8,622 nt of DNA, taken from Clostridiales bacterium (GTDB lineage: Bacteria; Bacillota; Clostridia; Peptostreptococcales; NVVX01). Under the pieces are notes generated by a model that did not search any database, was not told the origin of the DNA, and saw only the letters and a program-made list of their open reading frames with translations. Below are positions 7,249 through 8,622 of this stretch, piece by piece (positions within the stretch are counted from its first letter, which is position 1; the number at the start of each line of letters is the position of its first letter). Location: contig JAJOKQ010000089.1 in the NCBI GenBank assembly GCA_021129785.1, positions 1 through 8,622 of the forward strand, given 5' to 3'. A program made the translations under genes and the position numbers.

Positions 7249-7543
7249 ATCATTTTTAGCTAATATATTGGTTTATATAAAAAAAGATACGATCTTCGTA
7301 TCTTTTTTTACGAAGTCGATACTAATTGTATGTACAGCGTATGCTTCTATTTATGTTGCAATACATCATGTAAGTAGAGGGTGGCTACACGGAGCGTTCA
7401 TTGTAACGATTTACATTGTACTAATAATGATATTTGGAAGTGTAATAGTGCCAAATTTTGTTCTAAGTCGATTTGTAATGTATAGAATTTTGATATGTCT
7501 TGTAACAGGACTTGTTGGGGGGAATGATTGGAGTAAATATTAA
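7238..7543 (+). CDS. Small membrane protein like the SCIFF-linked TIGR04086 family, probably frameshifted
   Basis: This 101-codon frame begins at a TTG overlapping the end of yajC, with a modest GGAAG at 7228-7232, and encodes about three hydrophobic segments (near 19-42, 51-71 and 79-95). 'YASIYVAIHHVSRGWLHGA' and 'ICLVTGLVGG' resemble the small (about 115-130 residue, four-helix) membrane proteins I know from between yajC and scfA in Clostridia, filed as TIGR04086/DUF3792. Two oddities suggest decay or error. First, the end reads GGNDWSKY, but dropping one G from the six-G run at 7517-7522 gives GGMIGVNIKE, ending at 7550, which matches the family's expected C-terminus. Second, the N-terminal part is short, apparently lacking the first helix, and contains a perfect terminator hairpin. 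The function of the family is unknown. The family call is recalled and no search was done. Confidence 0.5.
   Translation: MKSRSFLANILVYIKKDTIFVSFFTKSILIVCTAYASIYVAIHHVSRGWLHGAFIVTIYIVLIMIFGSVIVPNFVLSRFVMYRILICLVTGLVGGNDWSKY
7279..7309 (+). terminator. Intrinsic terminator downstream of yajC
   Basis: A perfect inverted repeat: A7 plus GATACGA (7279-7292), a three-base loop TCT, then TCGTATC plus T7 (7296-7309). The core is seven GC-containing pairs followed by a T tract, the normal form of a rho-independent terminator. The A tract on the left makes it potentially active on both strands. It begins 30 bases after the yajC stop, so it probably ends the ruv-que-yajC transcript. It lies inside the short membrane-protein frame, which is unusual. 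Confidence 0.75.
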
Positions 7544-7557
7544 GGAGTGAAATCCAC

Positions 7558-7586
7558 TTTAAATTCTAATTAAATTATGTTATAAT
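7558..7586 (+). promoter_or_regulatory. Promoter of scfA
   Basis: A perfect TATAAT at 7581-7586 is preceded by TG at 7578-7579 (extended -10). TTTAAA at 7558-7563, four of six matches to the -35 consensus, stands at the ideal 17-base spacing. Transcription would start near 7593, some 25 bases before the scfA start. Placed after the terminator and membrane frame, it gives scfA independent, probably strong, expression. Confidence 0.72.
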
Positions 7587-7619
7587 CTTAGTGTTAAAGA
7601 AATTGAAAGGTGTGATTAT

Positions 7620-7772
7620 ATGAAACATATTAAAACATTAAGTGGAGCAACACTTGCAAACAGTGTTACCAAAGGTGGATGTGGCGAGTGTCAAACATCA
7701 TGTCAATCGGCGTGCAAAACATCATGTACTGTAGCAAATCAAGAGTGCGAAAACGATAGGTTTGATAAATAA
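7620..7772 (+). CDS. scfA: SCIFF peptide precursor (six cysteines in forty-five residues)
   Basis: This is a 50-residue ribosomal peptide starting at the ATG at 7620, seven bases after AAAGGTG (7606-7612). It has the near-invariant SCIFF layout: leader 'MKHIKTLSGATLANSVTKGG', then six cysteines at C21, C24, C28, C32, C36 and C43 within 'CGECQTSCQSACKTSC' and 'TVANQEC', and a short charged tail (ENDRFDK). In the clostridial homologue CteA the maturase joins a Cys at position 32 to the alpha carbon of Thr37 by a thioether. Both residues are at those exact positions here. The maturase gene follows downstream. The mature product's biological role is not known; because the family is so widely conserved in Clostridia, a housekeeping role has been suggested rather than an antibiotic one. 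No export or protease gene is visible. Confidence 0.96.
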   Translation: MKHIKTLSGATLANSVTKGGCGECQTSCQSACKTSCTVANQECENDRFDK

Positions 7773-7786
7773 GAGGTTTAATCAAT

Positions 7787-7918
7787 ATGGTAATTTTATT
7801 ACCTCACCCGCTTAAATATGGTGAGGCGTATTATCGTTCTGCATTAGTTTTGCCAAACAGAAAAAAAATTTACGAATTGCTTGGAAGGAAGTACACGAAT
7901 GATTCACAAATTTACTAA
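7787..7918 (+). CDS. Possible 43-codon small ORF spanning the scfA-scfB gap
   Basis: An open frame runs from the ATG at 7787 to the TAA at 7916-7918, filling almost all of the spacer and overlapping the scfB start by 20 bases in another frame. It encodes a basic peptide beginning 'MVILLPHPLKYGEAYYRSAL' and ending 'YTNDSQIY'. AAGAGG at 7771-7776, overlapping the scfA stop, is a possible ribosome binding site, though 10 bases away. I recognise no family. It could be a chance frame, or a translated coupling ORF that brings ribosomes to scfB. Conservation would decide. Confidence 0.25.
   Translation: MVILLPHPLKYGEAYYRSALVLPNRKKIYELLGRKYTNDSQIY
7802..7826 (+). promoter_or_regulatory. Hairpin between scfA and scfB
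   Basis: CCTCACC (7802-7808) and GGTGAGG (7820-7826) form a perfect seven-base-pair stem with five GC pairs and an 11-base loop. No T tract follows, so it is not an ordinary intrinsic terminator. The left arm also overlaps ACCTC (7801-7805), which can pair with GAGGT (7773-7777) just after the scfA stop. It may protect the 3' end of scfA mRNA or limit expression of scfB relative to the peptide. Confidence 0.45.
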
Positions 7919-8622
7919 AGACAATACTAATATTCTAATAGATGTAAATAGCGGCGCGGTTCATGTAGTAGACAAGCTTGTTTATGAAATATTAGATTAT
8001 TATCAAGGTACGAAAAAGAATGAAATAATAGAAATTCTTGGTGCAAAACATGATAAAAATCTTATTTTAGAAGCGATAGAAGAAGTGGACACACTAACTA
8101 AGAACAACTTGCTATTTACCAAAGAGAGGTACTTAGAACATGAAAGCTTTAAATCGAGAAAACCAGTAGTTAAAGCTTTGTGTCTACATATTTCACATGA
8201 CTGTAACATAAGATGTGAATACTGCTTTGCTTCTCAAGGCGACTTTAAAGGACAGAGAATGCTAATGGACTTTGATACTGGTAAAAAGGCAATTGATTTC
8301 TTATTGGACAACTCTAGAAGCAGGAAAAACTTAGAGGTAGATTTTTTTGGTGGCGAGCCATTAATGAATTTTGAAGTAGTTAAGCAAATTGTTACGTATG
8401 CTAGAAGCAAAGAAAAAGAATATGATAAGAATTTAAGATTTACTATAACTACGAATGCGTTGTCGCTAAATGAAGATATTATGAAGTATATCAATGATAA
8501 CATTTATAACGTAGTTTTAAGCATAGACGGACGTAAAAGTGTTAACGACAAAATGCGTAGCACTATAAATGGAGAAGGAACGTATAACTTAATAATAGAT
8601 AACATTACAAAAATGGCTAAGC
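7899..8622 (+). CDS. scfB: Radical SAM SCIFF maturase ScfB (3' partial)
   Basis: The first 241 codons of the radical SAM enzyme that forms the thioether cross-link in ScfA are present; the gene continues past the right edge. The ATG at 7899 has AAGGAA just upstream (7885-7890) and gives 'MIHKFTKDNTNILIDVNSGA', typical of this maturase. Residues 1 to about 85 look like the peptide-recognition (RRE, PqqD-like) region. 'HISHDCNIRCEYCF' at 97-110 carries the CxxxCxxC motif (C102, C106, C109) for the SAM-binding 4Fe-4S cluster, 'FFGGEP' at 149-154 is the SAM-binding GGE element, and 'FTITTNAL' and 'VVLSIDG' fit later strands of the barrel. The C-terminal SPASM domain with auxiliary clusters is expected beyond the window. 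Identity is secured by the adjacent scfA. The reaction is known from CteB and Tte1186. Confidence 0.93.
   Translation, partial: MIHKFTKDNTNILIDVNSGAVHVVDKLVYEILDYYQGTKKNEIIEILGAKHDKNLILEAIEEVDTLTKNNLLFTKERYLEHESFKSRKPVVKALCLHISHDCNIRCEYCFASQGDFKGQRMLMDFDTGKKAIDFLLDNSRSRKNLEVDFFGGEPLMNFEVVKQIVTYARSKEKEYDKNLRFTITTNALSLNEDIMKYINDNIYNVVLSIDGRKSVNDKMRSTINGEGTYNLIIDNITKMAK

Noticed and set aside
8003..8503. Minus-strand open frames opposite scfB
   Set aside because: scfB on the plus strand carries clear radical SAM motifs through this region, so these are shadows.
1..8622. CRISPR array, insertion sequence, tRNA or rRNA
   Set aside because: I saw no regularly spaced repeats, transposase, terminal inverted repeats with target duplication, or tRNA/rRNA-like sequence on reading both strands by eye.

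Overview
The window is AT-rich and nearly every gene reads left to right. Its content points to an anaerobic, endospore-forming member of the Clostridia: a BofC-type protein, a SpoIID/LytB-family protein, frequent TTG starts with strong AGGAGG/AGGTG ribosome binding sites, and above all the SCIFF peptide with its radical SAM maturase, a pair I know as a hallmark of Clostridia. I cannot name a genus from sequence alone.

Layout. (1) Positions 2-574 hold the 3' part of a membrane-anchored BofC C-terminal-domain protein whose start lies outside the window. (2) A gap of about 280 bases contains only weak regulatory candidates. (3) Positions 854-6851 form a tight gene train: ruvC, ruvA, ruvB (Holliday junction resolvase and branch migration motor), a large SpoIID/LytB-domain protein, then queA and tgt (queuosine tRNA modification). 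Gaps are short (24, 32, -1, 2 and 31 bases with the starts chosen here), so a single operon is likely. Two starts are corrected from the longest open frame: ruvB probably begins at a TTG at 1987, and tgt at the ATG at 5739. (4) After a 133-base gap with an extended -10 promoter candidate comes yajC (Sec translocase accessory protein). It is followed by a perfect 14-bp intrinsic terminator hairpin at 7279-7309. (5) That terminator lies inside a short membrane-protein frame (7238-7543) that looks like the small membrane protein usually found beside SCIFF. Its conserved C-terminal end is shifted out of frame at a run of six G, so this gene may be decayed or carry a sequence error. (6) A good promoter (TGTTATAAT) drives scfA at 7620, a 50-residue six-cysteine peptide. 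The first 241 codons of its radical SAM maturase scfB follow, running off the right edge.

How the parts work together. RuvABC resolves recombination intermediates. QueA and Tgt act at two steps of queuosine synthesis (base exchange by Tgt, then epoxyqueuosine formation by QueA). YajC supports SecDF-type translocation. ScfB is expected to install a thioether cross-link in ScfA. The order ruv - queA - tgt - yajC - membrane protein - scfA - scfB is one I recall from Clostridia, so most of the window is conserved housekeeping. The least explained parts are the yajC-scfA junction (terminator inside a damaged membrane gene), the scfA-scfB spacer (competing hairpins and a 43-codon frame overlapping the scfB start), and the divergent SpoIID/LytB paralogue in a DNA-repair/tRNA operon.
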